In this document: in pieces, positions 44,543 to 54,125 of the stretch | Position numbering within the stretch: the stretch's first letter is position 1 | Layout: each line of letters starts with the position of its first letter | From: Treponema sp. Marseille-Q3903 | Lineage (GTDB): Bacteria; Spirochaetota; Spirochaetia; Treponematales; Treponemataceae | Direction of reading: 5' to 3' | Assembly: GCF_014334335.1 (NCBI RefSeq) | Contig: NZ_JACSEU010000001.1 | Coordinates: 806,001 to 870,000, forward strand | Length of the DNA: 64,000 nt | Made by a program: the position numbers and the translations under genes | The notes under the pieces: model-generated | Seen by the model: only the letters and a program-made list of their open reading frames with translations | The model's database searches: none | What the model was told of the DNA's origin: nothing

Positions 44543-44665
44543 CTGTGGTTTAGTAAATGATAAGTCTGGTATTTCATAAAAAAAACACCGATATTATCAT
44601 TAAATTTATAATATATTCTTTTTTTTGTAGATTTCTATTTGTTCAAGATTTATACTACAAACAGA

Positions 44666-45514
44666 ATGAATGAAAATTATGAATTTATAAACCGCGGAAC
44701 GGGCAGCTTTCCTGTAAATATTTATGAGCTGCATGTAAGTTCAAGTAAATCTCATCATCACCTTGAGCATGAAATATTATATGTTGCAGAGGGGAGTGTT
44801 GAATTTGGGGTTGAAGGAAAAAACATTTCTGTTCAGCAGGGGTATGCGATATTTATATATCCAGAGACAGAGCATTGTATAAAACGAATTCCTGATAATA
44901 AAAATAATTGCATTGTTTTAAAATTTGACATTTCATCGCTTGGTGACAGAGGTGAGCCGTGCCGTGATTTTTTTTCTAATATTCGAGTAAAAAGGTTTTT
45001 GCATCTTCCTGATGTTATTCTTGAAAAAATGTGTCACACGGCAAAAATGAGCGCAAAATATGTCCCAGGATACGAGATAATTGTGAAAGCTCTTTTGTTT
45101 ACAATAATCTCTCACATAATTGAATCAAACCAGTACGAAGTTGTCTCGCTCCGAAAAGAGAATACAAAGTACTCCGTATCGGCGATTGACTCTGCAATAG
45201 ATTACATTCACATACATTACAATGAAAATATATCTCTTGACGATGTTCTTTCTGTAACAAATTACAGCAAAAGTCATTTTTTGCGGATCTTTAAAGACGT
45301 GACCCAAAGCACTGTAAACGAGTACATCACAAAATACAGGATTGAAAAAGCGTGTATAGATTTAATATATTCTAAAAAAAATATAACTGAAATTGCTTCT
45401 GAACACGGATACAACAATATTCAATATTTTTCTCGAAGATTCAAAGAATATATGAACTGTACTCCAAAGCAGTATCAAGAAAAAGGGCGAAAACTCGTAG
45501 CTCAGCCCAGATGA
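44666..45514 (+). CDS. AraC family transcriptional regulator
   Basis: A 282-residue regulator from ATG 44666. The N-terminal cupin (KSHHHLEHEILYVAEGSVEF, then FIYPETEHCIK) is a sugar-sensing AraC_binding domain. The C-terminal pair of helix-turn-helices is LDDVLSVTNYSKSHFLRIFK and ITEIASEHGYNNIQYFSRRF, ending in the typical CTPKQYQEKGR. A TTG at 44639 would add nine residues; neither start has an SD. Divergence from the binding-protein gene and proximity to the GH43 gene indicate that it controls this carbohydrate module. Confidence 0.9.
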   Translation: MNENYEFINRGTGSFPVNIYELHVSSSKSHHHLEHEILYVAEGSVEFGVEGKNISVQQGYAIFIYPETEHCIKRIPDNKNNCIVLKFDISSLGDRGEPCRDFFSNIRVKRFLHLPDVILEKMCHTAKMSAKYVPGYEIIVKALLFTIISHIIESNQYEVVSLRKENTKYSVSAIDSAIDYIHIHYNENISLDDVLSVTNYSKSHFLRIFKDVTQSTVNEYITKYRIEKACIDLIYSKKNITEIASEHGYNNIQYFSRRFKEYMNCTPKQYQEKGRKLVAQPR

Positions 45515-45551
45515 TTTTTTATGCCAATTTTATTTATTCTATTTGCAAAAA

Positions 45552-47003
45552 TTAATTCAGCGCGAATCCTTTGAAATGATGTGTTCCGCTTCCTTTAAAA
45601 GTAAAGTATAGTTCTCCAACTCCATCTGGAATGCTTATGTCTGATGTGTAAGTTTTCCAGATATTAGTTCCAACTGGAGTGATTGTAGCAAGAATAGGTC
45701 CGTCCCATTTAGTCCTTATTTCGTATTTTCCGTAAACGTAACCGCGAGTTGTGATCGAAACAGATTTTACATCCTTGAAATCAAAATATTTAAACCCAAA
45801 TGTGTAGCCGTCCTGAACATTTGCTATATGCCCTAGAATCCGGTCTCCGTCCTTTCCGTCTTGAGTGATTTGCGGCGCGTCGTACTTCATGTAGACGCAG
45901 GGGCTGTCGTTGTTGAAAATATTGCACGCGATGTAAGCTGGATATTCGCCTTTGCCTTCAAGAGGACCTCCGTTTAGTCCGCATGATGTGATCAAAACCT
46001 GTGGAATCTTTCCGTCCGGCATCACTTTTATTTTTTCAGCGCATCCCTGACGGTTGAACCAGTTTCCGTTCGTGTGGCGGTGATAGAAAATATAATATTC
46101 GCCGTTTATCAGTTCAAAACTGCCGTGGTTGTTCGAGCCATAAGCTGTTGGCATATCTGCTGGTTTGTACGAGTTTATGTGCATGTCGCAGTTGCTGACG
46201 ATTACGCCACCGTATTTGAATTCTGATGTAGGATTTTTGCTTGTCGCATAGCAGAGTTCGTGCATCACTTGTGACGAGAATATAAAATAATATGTGTCGC
46301 CAATTTTTCTTATTGAAGATGCCTCAAAAAACGCGTGATTTTTGTAGCCTTTCCAGTTTTCAATTGAATCTTGTCTGTATGGGCATTCTGTCTGGACTTT
46401 AAAAGATGTGTCTGTGTAACAGTCCCCCGGCGCTATTATGACAGGCTCTTCTTCCACTGTCAGCATGTCAGGTCCGAGAACTGTTGCCATAGCCCCAATT
46501 CTATCTTTCATGTTGTTTCCGCAAAAGCCTGTGTAAAGGTAAGTTTTGTCGTCTTCTGTTAAAACGCTAGGATCGAACTGTGGCATATCTCCTTTTCTCT
46601 CTCCAAGTTTTGTGCCGTCTTTGTAGTGAACGTGACCGTAGAACTTGTAACGTCCCGCCGGTTTATCACATACAGCGACTGAGACAAAACCAACTTTATC
46701 GTAGACATAATACAGATAATATCGTCCGTCCGGTCCTTTCGTTACATCTGGAGCATAAAGACACATGTGACCGTCTGCGTTCATCTTTTCTGACGTTTTT
46801 GGATATATAACTCCTTCGTATTTCCAATCCCTGAGGTCTGTCACCGGAGCCGAATAACATATATAGTCTCCCTGACAAAAAACCCAGCCGTTAAAAAAAT
46901 CGTGAGAGCCGTAAACGTAAACCCTGCCGCCAAACACGTGTGGTTCTCCGTCTGGGACGTGTTCCCATGAAGGCATATAAGGATTAAAAACCTGTTTTTT
47001 CAC
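45552..47003 (-). CDS. Glycoside hydrolase family 43 with C-terminal beta-sandwich
   Basis: A 483-residue enzyme with a five-bladed beta-propeller. The expected acidic residues are present: Asp18 in PDGEPHVFGG (general base), Asp in YAPDVTK (pKa modulator), and Glu in FFEASSIRK (general acid). Residues from about 350 form a CBM6-like sandwich (FGFKYFDFKDVKSVSITTRG). GH43 enzymes are mostly beta-xylosidases or alpha-L-arabinofuranosidases. No signal peptide is present, so it should act on imported oligosaccharides. The start is GTG with GAGGTG upstream, only 4 nt after ackA, so the two genes are cotranscribed. Confidence 0.88.
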   Translation of the reverse strand: MKKQVFNPYMPSWEHVPDGEPHVFGGRVYVYGSHDFFNGWVFCQGDYICYSAPVTDLRDWKYEGVIYPKTSEKMNADGHMCLYAPDVTKGPDGRYYLYYVYDKVGFVSVAVCDKPAGRYKFYGHVHYKDGTKLGERKGDMPQFDPSVLTEDDKTYLYTGFCGNNMKDRIGAMATVLGPDMLTVEEEPVIIAPGDCYTDTSFKVQTECPYRQDSIENWKGYKNHAFFEASSIRKIGDTYYFIFSSQVMHELCYATSKNPTSEFKYGGVIVSNCDMHINSYKPADMPTAYGSNNHGSFELINGEYYIFYHRHTNGNWFNRQGCAEKIKVMPDGKIPQVLITSCGLNGGPLEGKGEYPAYIACNIFNNDSPCVYMKYDAPQITQDGKDGDRILGHIANVQDGYTFGFKYFDFKDVKSVSITTRGYVYGKYEIRTKWDGPILATITPVGTNIWKTYTSDISIPDGVGELYFTFKGSGTHHFKGFALN

Positions 47004-47007
47004 TTAG

Positions 47008-48342
47008 TCACCTCTTGTTTGCTAAAACTTTTGCAATGTTAGGTCTTTTTACCAAGTCCTCTTGAAGCCCTTCTTCCCGAGCTTTGTTCAAATAATTTTT
47101 GTCTTGGAAAGAATATTTGAATTTTGTGTGAACGTCGTAAGTTCCTTTCATAAGTGCAAAAGCGTCTTCTGTCATCACGAGTTCTTCATCTGTCGGAATA
47201 ACAAAAATCTTAACATCTGAATCGTCGGCGTGAATGTACGTTTCTGCATTGTTTGTGGATGACCATTTGTTTCTCTGCTCATCGATTTTAATTCCCCAGT
47301 TTTCGAGCCCTGAACAAGCTTTTTCTCGGATGACAGGAGCTCTCTCTCCAACTCCTGCTGTCCATACGATTGCATCAACGTGTCCGAGTTCTGCCATATA
47401 CTGACCGATGTATTTTTTTATTCTCAGAGATTCCATTTCAATACAAAGTTGACAGTCTTTATCTCCTTTTTCCGCTGCAGCTTCTATATCGCGGCGATCT
47501 GAAAAACGTCCTGTAATGCCAAGACATCCGCATTTTTTGTTTAGAGCATTGTCCATTTCTTCGGCAGTCATGCCTGTTTTTCGCATGATGTAGAAAGGAA
47601 GAGCCGGGTCAAGATCTCCCGAGCGGGTTCCCATAACAAGACCTTCGAGCGGTGTGATTCCCATCGAAGTATCATAGCAAACGCCGTTTTTTACAGCGCA
47701 CATTGAAGCTCCGTTCCCAATGTGACAGATTATCAGGTTTGTGTCTTTTGGCTCTTTTCCGAGCAATACAGCCGCTCTTTTTGCTGTGTATAAGAACGAT
47801 GTCCCGTGAAATCCGTATCTGCGCGCTGCATATTTTTCGTACCATTCTTTTGGAATTGCGTATCGGAATGTTTCCGGAGGCATTGTCTGATGCCATGCCG
47901 TATCCATTATTGCTGCATGCGGAACGTTCGGCATAACTTTTTGAGCAGCTTCAATTCCCATTATGTTTGCAGGCATGTGAAGCGGTCCTAAATCAATTAC
48001 ATCGCGGAATCCATCGAGAACTTCCGGTGTGATTAGAACCGATTTTGTAAATTTTTCGCCGCCATGCAATACGCGGTGACCTACAGCTCCGATTTCATCC
48101 ATAGATTTTATAACGCCAACTTCTGAGTCGGTTATCTCTTTTATAATCAATTCAATTGCTTCTTTGTGGGTCGGACATGCAGATGTTATTTCGATTTTTT
48201 TTCCTTTTACATTGTGAGTAATGCATGAACCTTCAATACCGATGCGCTCCACAACACCGTTAGCCATTACTTTTTTGTCGTCCCAGTCATAAACCTGATA
48301 CTTTGCAGATGATGAACCACAGTTCAAAGTTAAAATTACCAT
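47008..48342 (-). CDS. ackA: Acetate kinase
   Basis: Converts acetyl phosphate and ADP to acetate and ATP, the energy-yielding end of fermentation. Of its 444 residues, the first 400 match the family: [50 protein letters not shown] and the adenosine-binding [15 protein letters not shown]. About 45 extra C-terminal residues (after [11 protein letters not shown]) extend beyond the usual end. AAGGA precedes the ATG. No pta is adjacent; the gene is instead followed directly by the GH43 gene, linking sugar breakdown to acetate production. Confidence 0.95.
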   Translation of the reverse strand: MVILTLNCGSSSAKYQVYDWDDKKVMANGVVERIGIEGSCITHNVKGKKIEITSACPTHKEAIELIIKEITDSEVGVIKSMDEIGAVGHRVLHGGEKFTKSVLITPEVLDGFRDVIDLGPLHMPANIMGIEAAQKVMPNVPHAAIMDTAWHQTMPPETFRYAIPKEWYEKYAARRYGFHGTSFLYTAKRAAVLLGKEPKDTNLIICHIGNGASMCAVKNGVCYDTSMGITPLEGLVMGTRSGDLDPALPFYIMRKTGMTAEEMDNALNKKCGCLGITGRFSDRRDIEAAAEKGDKDCQLCIEMESLRIKKYIGQYMAELGHVDAIVWTAGVGERAPVIREKACSGLENWGIKIDEQRNKWSSTNNAETYIHADDSDVKIFVIPTDEELVMTEDAFALMKGTYDVHTKFKYSFQDKNYLNKAREEGLQEDLVKRPNIAKVLANKR

Positions 48343-48508
48343 AATATATTTTCCTTAATAAAAAAGATTTGAATAAGAATAGAGGACTCGTAGAAGAGAA
48401 TCCTGTGAATTAAAATTATAATATTATTCAATTTTAAGTTCAATGCTTTCTGTCGTTGTTCAGTTGCCGGAATGATATTGTGCTATTGTGCTTGGCTTTC
48501 AATTATGA

Positions 48509-48537
48509 TTGCTACTAATGCGTTTTTTAACTATAAT
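48509..48537 (+). promoter_or_regulatory. lysS promoter, probably leaderless
   Basis: TTGCTA (48509-48514), a 17-nt spacer and consensus TATAAT (48532-48537). The ATG follows after 8 nt with no SD. The rest of the 203-nt ackA-lysS gap shows nothing else I can support. Confidence 0.6.
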
Positions 48538-48545
48538 ACAGCCTT

Positions 48546-50165
48546 ATGAGTAACAATAATCAAACAGAAAACCATTTGCTTTGCCACTGGGCAGATCAGA
48601 TGGCAAACCAGATTATCAGAGAAAAAGGTGATTTGGATTTATACACTTGCGCTTCTGGAATCACACCGTCAGGGACAGTTCACCTTGGAAACTTCCGTGA
48701 GATAATTACCGTAGACTTAGTCGTTCGTGCATTGCGTGACCGCGGTAAAAAAGTGCGTTTTATTTATTCGTGGGACGATTACGATGTTTTCCGCAAAGTT
48801 CCTGCAAATATGCCTGAACCGGAAATCCTTGAAAAATATTTGCGTTACCCGATTACGGAAGTACCCGACACTACAAAACGCAATGAAAATTATGCGCGCC
48901 ACCACGAAGTCGATATTGAAACTCAACTTCCGCGCGTCGGCATTGCTCCTGAATTTCTTTATCAGGCAAGCCGCTACCGAGCAAACCTCTATGCTGAAGG
49001 AATGAAAAAAGCGATGCAAAATCGCGATGTAATCAAAGAATGTTTGAACGCATACCGCGATGACGAACACAAGATGAAGCCTGAAGATGTTTACTGGCCT
49101 GTTTCAATCTTTTGCGGGAAATGTCAGAAAGATACAACTGAAATCACAGATTACGACGGCGAATACGGAATAACATATAAATGTCAGTGCGGAAACTGTG
49201 AAACTGCCGATATCAGAAATTTTAAGGGCGCCAAACTCGGCTGGCGAGTAGACTGGCCGATGAGATGGAACGAAGAAAAAGTAGTCTTTGAACCGGGCGG
49301 AAAAGACCACATCAGTCCGGGCGGAAGTTACGATACTGCAAAACTGGTTTCAAAACGCATTTACGGTTGGGACGCTCCTGTAACGATGCGTTACGATTTT
49401 GTGAACCTCAAAGGAGTTCCTGGAAAAATGTCTTCATCTAAAGGAAAGGTGATAGCTCTTCCAGATGCTCTGGATATTTATCAGGCAGAAGTACTCCGTT
49501 ATTTATTTGCGGGAACTCGTCCAAACACGGAATTTGCAATCAGTTTTGATATGGATGTTTTGAAAGTATACGAAGATTACGACAAAACGGAGAGAATTGT
49601 CTATGGTGTAGATAAAGCTAAGTCCGACGACGTTTTTAATAAAGAAAAGAGAATTTATATGCTTTCTCAGATTGACGGTAAGATTCCTGATGTTATGCCT
49701 TATCAGATTACTTTTAGAATGCTTACGACTTTGCTCCAAACTTATTCTGGCGACATAGATGCTGTCATAAAATCTCTAGGCGATGTAAAGCCTGAGCAGG
49801 AAGAGAGATTGCGCCGCCGTATGGCATGTGCTTGGTTTTGGATTTTGCATTCTGCTCCTGATTGTGCTCCTGAATTTTGTTTTGCGCTTAGAAACGACGG
49901 CAGCAAGGCAGAATTGTCAGGCGAAATGCTCTCGGCAATAAAACGAGTCCGTGACGAAGTTGTTCCAAAAATAGATTCATTCCAACTTGATAAAGAGTGC
50001 CAGCAGGCAATTTACGACATTGCAACAGATATGGGAATCGATGCTAAAGAATTGTTTACGGCACTTTATCACGTACTGATAAACAAAGAGCAAGGACCTC
50101 GTCTTGGAAGTTTTATGAGAATTATCGGTAAAGATAAATTGCAGAAAATTTTGAGCGTTTATTGA
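48546..50165 (+). CDS. lysS: Lysine--tRNA ligase, class I type
   Basis: Class I lysyl-tRNA synthetase, the archaeal form that spirochaetes such as Borrelia and Treponema use instead of the bacterial class II enzyme. Its 539 residues include the HIGH-like GITPSGTVHLGNFREI, two CxxC pairs of a zinc ribbon (FCGKCQKDT, CQCGNC), the substrate loop GGKDHISPGGSYDTA, and the KMSKS motif GKMSSSKGKVI. The C-terminus is the helical anticodon-binding domain. The start has no SD and lies just after a TATAAT box. The gene converges on the BMP-type transporter operon. Confidence 0.95.
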   Translation: MSNNNQTENHLLCHWADQMANQIIREKGDLDLYTCASGITPSGTVHLGNFREIITVDLVVRALRDRGKKVRFIYSWDDYDVFRKVPANMPEPEILEKYLRYPITEVPDTTKRNENYARHHEVDIETQLPRVGIAPEFLYQASRYRANLYAEGMKKAMQNRDVIKECLNAYRDDEHKMKPEDVYWPVSIFCGKCQKDTTEITDYDGEYGITYKCQCGNCETADIRNFKGAKLGWRVDWPMRWNEEKVVFEPGGKDHISPGGSYDTAKLVSKRIYGWDAPVTMRYDFVNLKGVPGKMSSSKGKVIALPDALDIYQAEVLRYLFAGTRPNTEFAISFDMDVLKVYEDYDKTERIVYGVDKAKSDDVFNKEKRIYMLSQIDGKIPDVMPYQITFRMLTTLLQTYSGDIDAVIKSLGDVKPEQEERLRRRMACAWFWILHSAPDCAPEFCFALRNDGSKAELSGEMLSAIKRVRDEVVPKIDSFQLDKECQQAIYDIATDMGIDAKELFTALYHVLINKEQGPRLGSFMRIIGKDKLQKILSVY

Positions 50166-50183
50166 TTATCGATTTTTTAGGAT

Positions 50184-50987
50184 TTATCTCTTTAAAATCA
50201 ACAGCAACGAGACGATGTACGGCAGCGACAACAACAATGATGATGGAATATTCGGAATGTAATTTTGAATTGTCGCTGCAAAAAGATCAGCCAGGCAGAA
50301 TATAAACACACAAATTATAATTCTGCTAGGTCTTTTACGTCCTAAAAATACAGCCGCAATCGCCATCCAGCCACGACCGCTCGAAATGCCGGGTACAAAA
50401 GACGAAAGCCTCATGCAAAGAAAACATCCTGCTACAGAACTGTAAATTGCAGCAAACATCCATGAGATTGTCCTAATCGCAGACGGATTTACGCCGCGCG
50501 CAAGGAGAGTGTCGGAATAGCTTCCTGCCATCCTTATATACAAACCGGTTCTTGTAAATTTTATAAAAACGATAGCGAACAAAATCATCGCAATTAAAAC
50601 AAGCACCGACGCTGTTTTTATGTTCGATACGTTAAAACTGAAAAGAGGAGAAGTTAAAACTCCTCGAGAGCGAAAAATCAAAACTGAAAGAGCTGAAACT
50701 ACGCTTGCAAAAAAAAGATTCATGGCAATTCCGGCTATAAAAACTTTTGCATGAAATTTTTCTATCAGCTTTGAAAAAACAAAAACTAAAATCGTAGAAA
50801 CCGATGTTGAGATTAGAAGTCCGAGTAGTGGACTTCCTGTCAAAACAGTGAATGTAAAGTCCATGAATGCCGCAAATGATATCAAACCTTCCAAAAAAAG
50901 GGAAAGCACGCCTGCATATTCTGTAAAAAGTGCTCCGATTGAACAGAGGACAAGCGGTGCAGAAAACGAAAGTATATCGACAATCAT
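50184..50987 (-). CDS. BMP-type ABC transporter permease (second)
   Basis: A 267-residue inner-membrane permease of the branched-chain/ribose type (BPL_transp_2), with about eight hydrophobic segments and the conserved GMAGCFL-like region read here as SVAGCFLCMRLSSFVPG followed by GRGWMAIAAVFLGRKRP. This is the YufQ/RfuD position in nucleoside or riboflavin importers. Its ATG overlaps the stop of the preceding permease by 4 nt. It ends 18 nt from the convergent lysS stop. Confidence 0.85.
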   Translation of the reverse strand: MIVDILSFSAPLVLCSIGALFTEYAGVLSLFLEGLISFAAFMDFTFTVLTGSPLLGLLISTSVSTILVFVFSKLIEKFHAKVFIAGIAMNLFFASVVSALSVLIFRSRGVLTSPLFSFNVSNIKTASVLVLIAMILFAIVFIKFTRTGLYIRMAGSYSDTLLARGVNPSAIRTISWMFAAIYSSVAGCFLCMRLSSFVPGISSGRGWMAIAAVFLGRKRPSRIIICVFIFCLADLFAATIQNYIPNIPSSLLLSLPYIVSLLLILKR

Positions 50988-51883
50988 CGTTTTGCCTCTC
51001 TTTTGATAAAATTTTGTTTTGTATAAAGAGGAAATGAAATAATAAACAAAAAGGCAGCCTGAATCAATCCGCTCACATCAAATGTAAAATTCGCATACAT
51101 CGCATATTTGTTTGCATAAGTTGTGATAAATCCCATAAAAAGCGACGACGGAATTAAAAGGAGTGGGTTTGAATTTGCAATCATCGCCGCAGAGAGTGAG
51201 TTCCAGCCAATCCCCTGATAAAATCCTGAGTGGCATGTAAAATAAACGCCGAGAACTGCCAACGCTCCGCAAAGACCGTGCATTCCACCTGAAATTAACG
51301 CTGATGAATAAAACAATTTTTTTTCATTGTAACCTGCGTATTCCGCAAGAAGAGGAGACGTTCCGTAAATTGTCAATTTCCTTCCGTATGCGGTGCGGTT
51401 GATTGCAAAAAAGAAAAATATGCAGAATGCGATTGTTATCGCGATCATGATTGTCAACGGTGAACGCGGAACAAATGCTTTGAACCGTGCCGAATCAGGG
51501 ATAAACGGTGTTGAAAGCAAGTTGTCCGAACGGCTCCTGAAAGGCCCCGCAATAAGTCCGTCTATCACTGGGATAATTGCCGCAGATGATATAAAAGATG
51601 TAAATAAAAAATCGGAATTTCGATTCAATTTAAAAAACGCACAAAGGCATGCGATTGCCGCTGACGCAATTATTGCAAGCAAAAGTGAGAGTGGGAGCGT
51701 AAGCGCTACTGGAGCAGATTGGAAAGTTTGCAGAACGATTGCGCAAACAAATCCTCCGATGTAGATTTGACCTTCTCCGCCGAGATTGAGGTTTCCCGAT
51801 TTTATAGAGATTGCCGCTCCAAGACCCGCTGTCATGTATAATGCAGAAATGTTTATTGCAGAGCCGAAAAAGTATAGATTCAT
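50984..51883 (-). CDS. BMP-type ABC transporter permease (first)
   Basis: A 299-residue permease with about eight to nine membrane segments. The segment ISIKSGNLNLGGEGQIYIGG is the hallmark of YufP/RfuC-type permeases, and GFYQGIGWNSLSAAMIANSN is the second conserved block. It overlaps the ATPase gene by 4 nt upstream and the second permease by 4 nt downstream, so all are translated in a coupled fashion. Confidence 0.88.
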   Translation of the reverse strand: MNLYFFGSAINISALYMTAGLGAAISIKSGNLNLGGEGQIYIGGFVCAIVLQTFQSAPVALTLPLSLLLAIIASAAIACLCAFFKLNRNSDFLFTSFISSAAIIPVIDGLIAGPFRSRSDNLLSTPFIPDSARFKAFVPRSPLTIMIAITIAFCIFFFFAINRTAYGRKLTIYGTSPLLAEYAGYNEKKLFYSSALISGGMHGLCGALAVLGVYFTCHSGFYQGIGWNSLSAAMIANSNPLLLIPSSLFMGFITTYANKYAMYANFTFDVSGLIQAAFLFIISFPLYTKQNFIKREAKR

Positions 51884-53097
51884 TGAGGTTCTCCAATGAT
51901 TACGTCCGTGCCGCTTTGTGCGAGTTTATCTAGTTTTGCATAAAGCCGTTGAGTCGATTCCGAATCAAGTCCATGTGTCGGATTGAAAAGGAACATCACG
52001 TCAGGGTTTTCTTCTATTTCGCGTTCGAGGATGATTCTCTGAAGCATACCTCCCGAAAGGTTCGACACTTTTTCGTAGAGTTTTATATTGACATCAGCTT
52101 TTTTGAGTATATTATACGCATATTTTTCAAGCTCTTTTTGTTTAAGCTCTGTGTGATAGATTGTCGTCAACTGTAAAACTGTAAGATTCGGGTTTGATGC
52201 ACGGAACGTTTTATCTGAAGGAATATAACCGATTTTAATCCTTTTTTTTAATCCGTTGATGTCCTTTTTGATTTTGCCGGAACGGTATGCGAGAACTTTT
52301 TCCTCAAGTATTTTTTCAAATTTGATTGAAGGCGGAATCGATATGTTTTTTTCGATTCCGAAAAGTTTCTGTTTTATATCAGATTCTGAAGTTTTGTCAG
52401 AATCGAGAATTTCTAAAACTTTGCCGTCTTTTAGAAGAATGATTTTATCTACAATTTTTATTATTTCCGGAATAAAATGCGAAATCAAAATAAAAGTTAA
52501 GCCTGATTTTTTGATTGATTCTCGCACTTTCAAAATATCTTTGCTTGAGCTCTGCAAAAAATCAAGAGGAGCTTCATCAAAAATGTAAAAAGAGGGCTGC
52601 TTTAAAAATAGATTTGCGTATGCGACCTTAAAACGCTCGTAATCAGACAGCTCTTGAACAACAGTTGAGGTTTTCGAAAGTTTTTTTGTCTTGAACAATT
52701 CCCCGACTATGACATTTTCCAAAATTAAATCGATTGTCGGTCCGAATAATTTTACACCGACTTTGACATTGTCTCTTATAGAAAAAGAATCGGCGAGGAG
52801 CGGACGCTGATGAACGCATGCTATTCCGCAATTCAGCGCATCTTTTGGGGAATTAAATTTTACTTGTTTATCATCAAGAAAAATCTTCCCGCTTGTAGGT
52901 TGCCTGTCTCCGCACAGCAAACTTGTCAGCGTACTTTTTCCCGCTCCATTCTCTCCTAAAATAGCATATATTTTGCCTTTTTCGAAAGTCAAGTAAACAT
53001 TTTTGAGTACGCTTTTGTACGAATAGTTTACGCAGATATCTTTTAATACAAGCGATGAATAAGATTTTTTATTGTCGGTTTTCAATTTTTGTACCAC
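51880..53097 (-). CDS. BMP-type ABC transporter ATP-binding protein with reduced second domain
   Basis: A 405-residue protein, about 100 shorter than typical tandem ATPases of this transporter type. The first nucleotide-binding domain has Walker A GENGAGKST, Q-loop CVHQRPLLAD, a degenerate signature ELSDYERFKVA, Walker B FYIFDEAPLD and H-loop ILISHF. The second lacks the Walker A region altogether, resuming at IGYIPSDKT, keeps a good signature NLSGGMLQR, has an Asn in place of the catalytic Glu (FLFNPTHGLD), and stops early at IIGEPQ. A single active ATP site built from domain 1 Walker motifs and the domain 2 signature is plausible. The start is GTG without a clear SD, 6 nt after the lipoprotein stop. 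Confidence 0.85.
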   Translation of the reverse strand: MVQKLKTDNKKSYSSLVLKDICVNYSYKSVLKNVYLTFEKGKIYAILGENGAGKSTLTSLLCGDRQPTSGKIFLDDKQVKFNSPKDALNCGIACVHQRPLLADSFSIRDNVKVGVKLFGPTIDLILENVIVGELFKTKKLSKTSTVVQELSDYERFKVAYANLFLKQPSFYIFDEAPLDFLQSSSKDILKVRESIKKSGLTFILISHFIPEIIKIVDKIILLKDGKVLEILDSDKTSESDIKQKLFGIEKNISIPPSIKFEKILEEKVLAYRSGKIKKDINGLKKRIKIGYIPSDKTFRASNPNLTVLQLTTIYHTELKQKELEKYAYNILKKADVNIKLYEKVSNLSGGMLQRIILEREIEENPDVMFLFNPTHGLDSESTQRLYAKLDKLAQSGTDVIIGEPQ

Positions 53098-53103
53098 GAA
53101 GCG

Positions 53104-54090
53104 CTATTGTATAACAATTTCTCCGTTTTTTATACCGTCTAGCAGATTTTTCATTTTGTTTTGAATATCTTCCGGAACTGTTTTTTTGTAGTTTGGGTCG
53201 TCTTGAATAAAATCTACAAAGCCTTCTTTTATGCCGACCATTTTTGCAGTTCCCCACGGTGTTTTGCCTTCAATAAAGTCAATCGTAACCATGTAAGACA
53301 TCCTTTTTTGCTCCATCGTGCTGCTGGAGATGATTGTTCCAGGAGCTTTTGAAAATCCGTTATCATCGAACCATGTTATATACAGTCCGTTGTTTACGGC
53401 GGAGTTTATAACTCCTTGCGAGGCTCCTCCACATATTGGCAATATAACATCAACTCCAATTTTTGCGACAGCATCGGCAATTTCAGCTCCTTTTGTAGCG
53501 TCGTACCAGTTCCCGACAATCCTAAAATCTACCGTAGTTGAATTATAAGCGGCTTTCGCACCTTTTTCAAAAAATGGAAGAATTATGTTGTTCATAACAG
53601 GATATTCTTGAGCTGCAATCAAAGCCATTTTGTGCGATTTTGACATAAGCCCACCGATATAACCGTTTAAGTAAGCTTGCTCAAACTGATTGTAACAAAC
53701 TGTGAATATATTCCGATTCCCTTCCTTTGTGGCATCCATAAAAATATATTTTTGATTTGGGAACTGCTTTAAAATCGGTTCTGCAATTTCTGGAAGAGAG
53801 GGGTTAGATGAGATAATTACATCGTATTTTTGTTCCGCCGTCAGTGCAGTCAGTTTTGACCCCCATTCAGCTTGATTTGAGCCGGCTTCCATTACAAAAA
53901 GAGAGACGGATTTTTCTTCGCACGCATTAGCAACGCCTTCTTTTAGTTGCTTATACGTTGGACTTGTATCATCTGCAATTCCCGGAATAAAAAGCGCAAT
54001 AGAAAGCCCATTTCTTTTTTCCGAGCTAGTACAGCTTGTAAAAAGTGCCGAAATACAAAATAAAATAGATAATGTTTTTGCTATTTTCAT
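53104..54090 (-). CDS. BMP family substrate-binding lipoprotein (PnrA/RfuA-like)
   Basis: A 328-residue lipoprotein from ATG 54090. The signal peptide ends ISALFTSC with a lipobox. The mature part is a BMP-type binding protein: LSIALFIPGIADDTSPTYKQ, YDVIISSNPSLPEIAE, AYLNGYIGGLMSKS and the C-terminal TIDFIEGKTPWGT. Treponemes have two such systems that I know of, PnrA (purine nucleosides) and RfuA (riboflavin). The ILFIPG-type beginning and the four-gene order favour an Rfu-like system slightly, but the ligand cannot be fixed by eye. The longer 54201 start is rejected because the signal peptide begins at 54090 behind AGGGATG. Confidence 0.82.
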   Translation of the reverse strand: MKIAKTLSILFCISALFTSCTSSEKRNGLSIALFIPGIADDTSPTYKQLKEGVANACEEKSVSLFVMEAGSNQAEWGSKLTALTAEQKYDVIISSNPSLPEIAEPILKQFPNQKYIFMDATKEGNRNIFTVCYNQFEQAYLNGYIGGLMSKSHKMALIAAQEYPVMNNIILPFFEKGAKAAYNSTTVDFRIVGNWYDATKGAEIADAVAKIGVDVILPICGGASQGVINSAVNNGLYITWFDDNGFSKAPGTIISSSTMEQKRMSYMVTIDFIEGKTPWGTAKMVGIKEGFVDFIQDDPNYKKTVPEDIQNKMKNLLDGIKNGEIVIQ

Positions 54091-54125
54091 ATTTATACAT
54101 CCCTGTGATTTTTTTTCAGTTATGA

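Noticed and set aside
48343-48545. tRNA or small RNA in the ackA-lysS gap
   Set aside because: I found no cloverleaf or TTCRANY-type T-loop, and no hairpin beyond background; only the lysS promoter is supportable.
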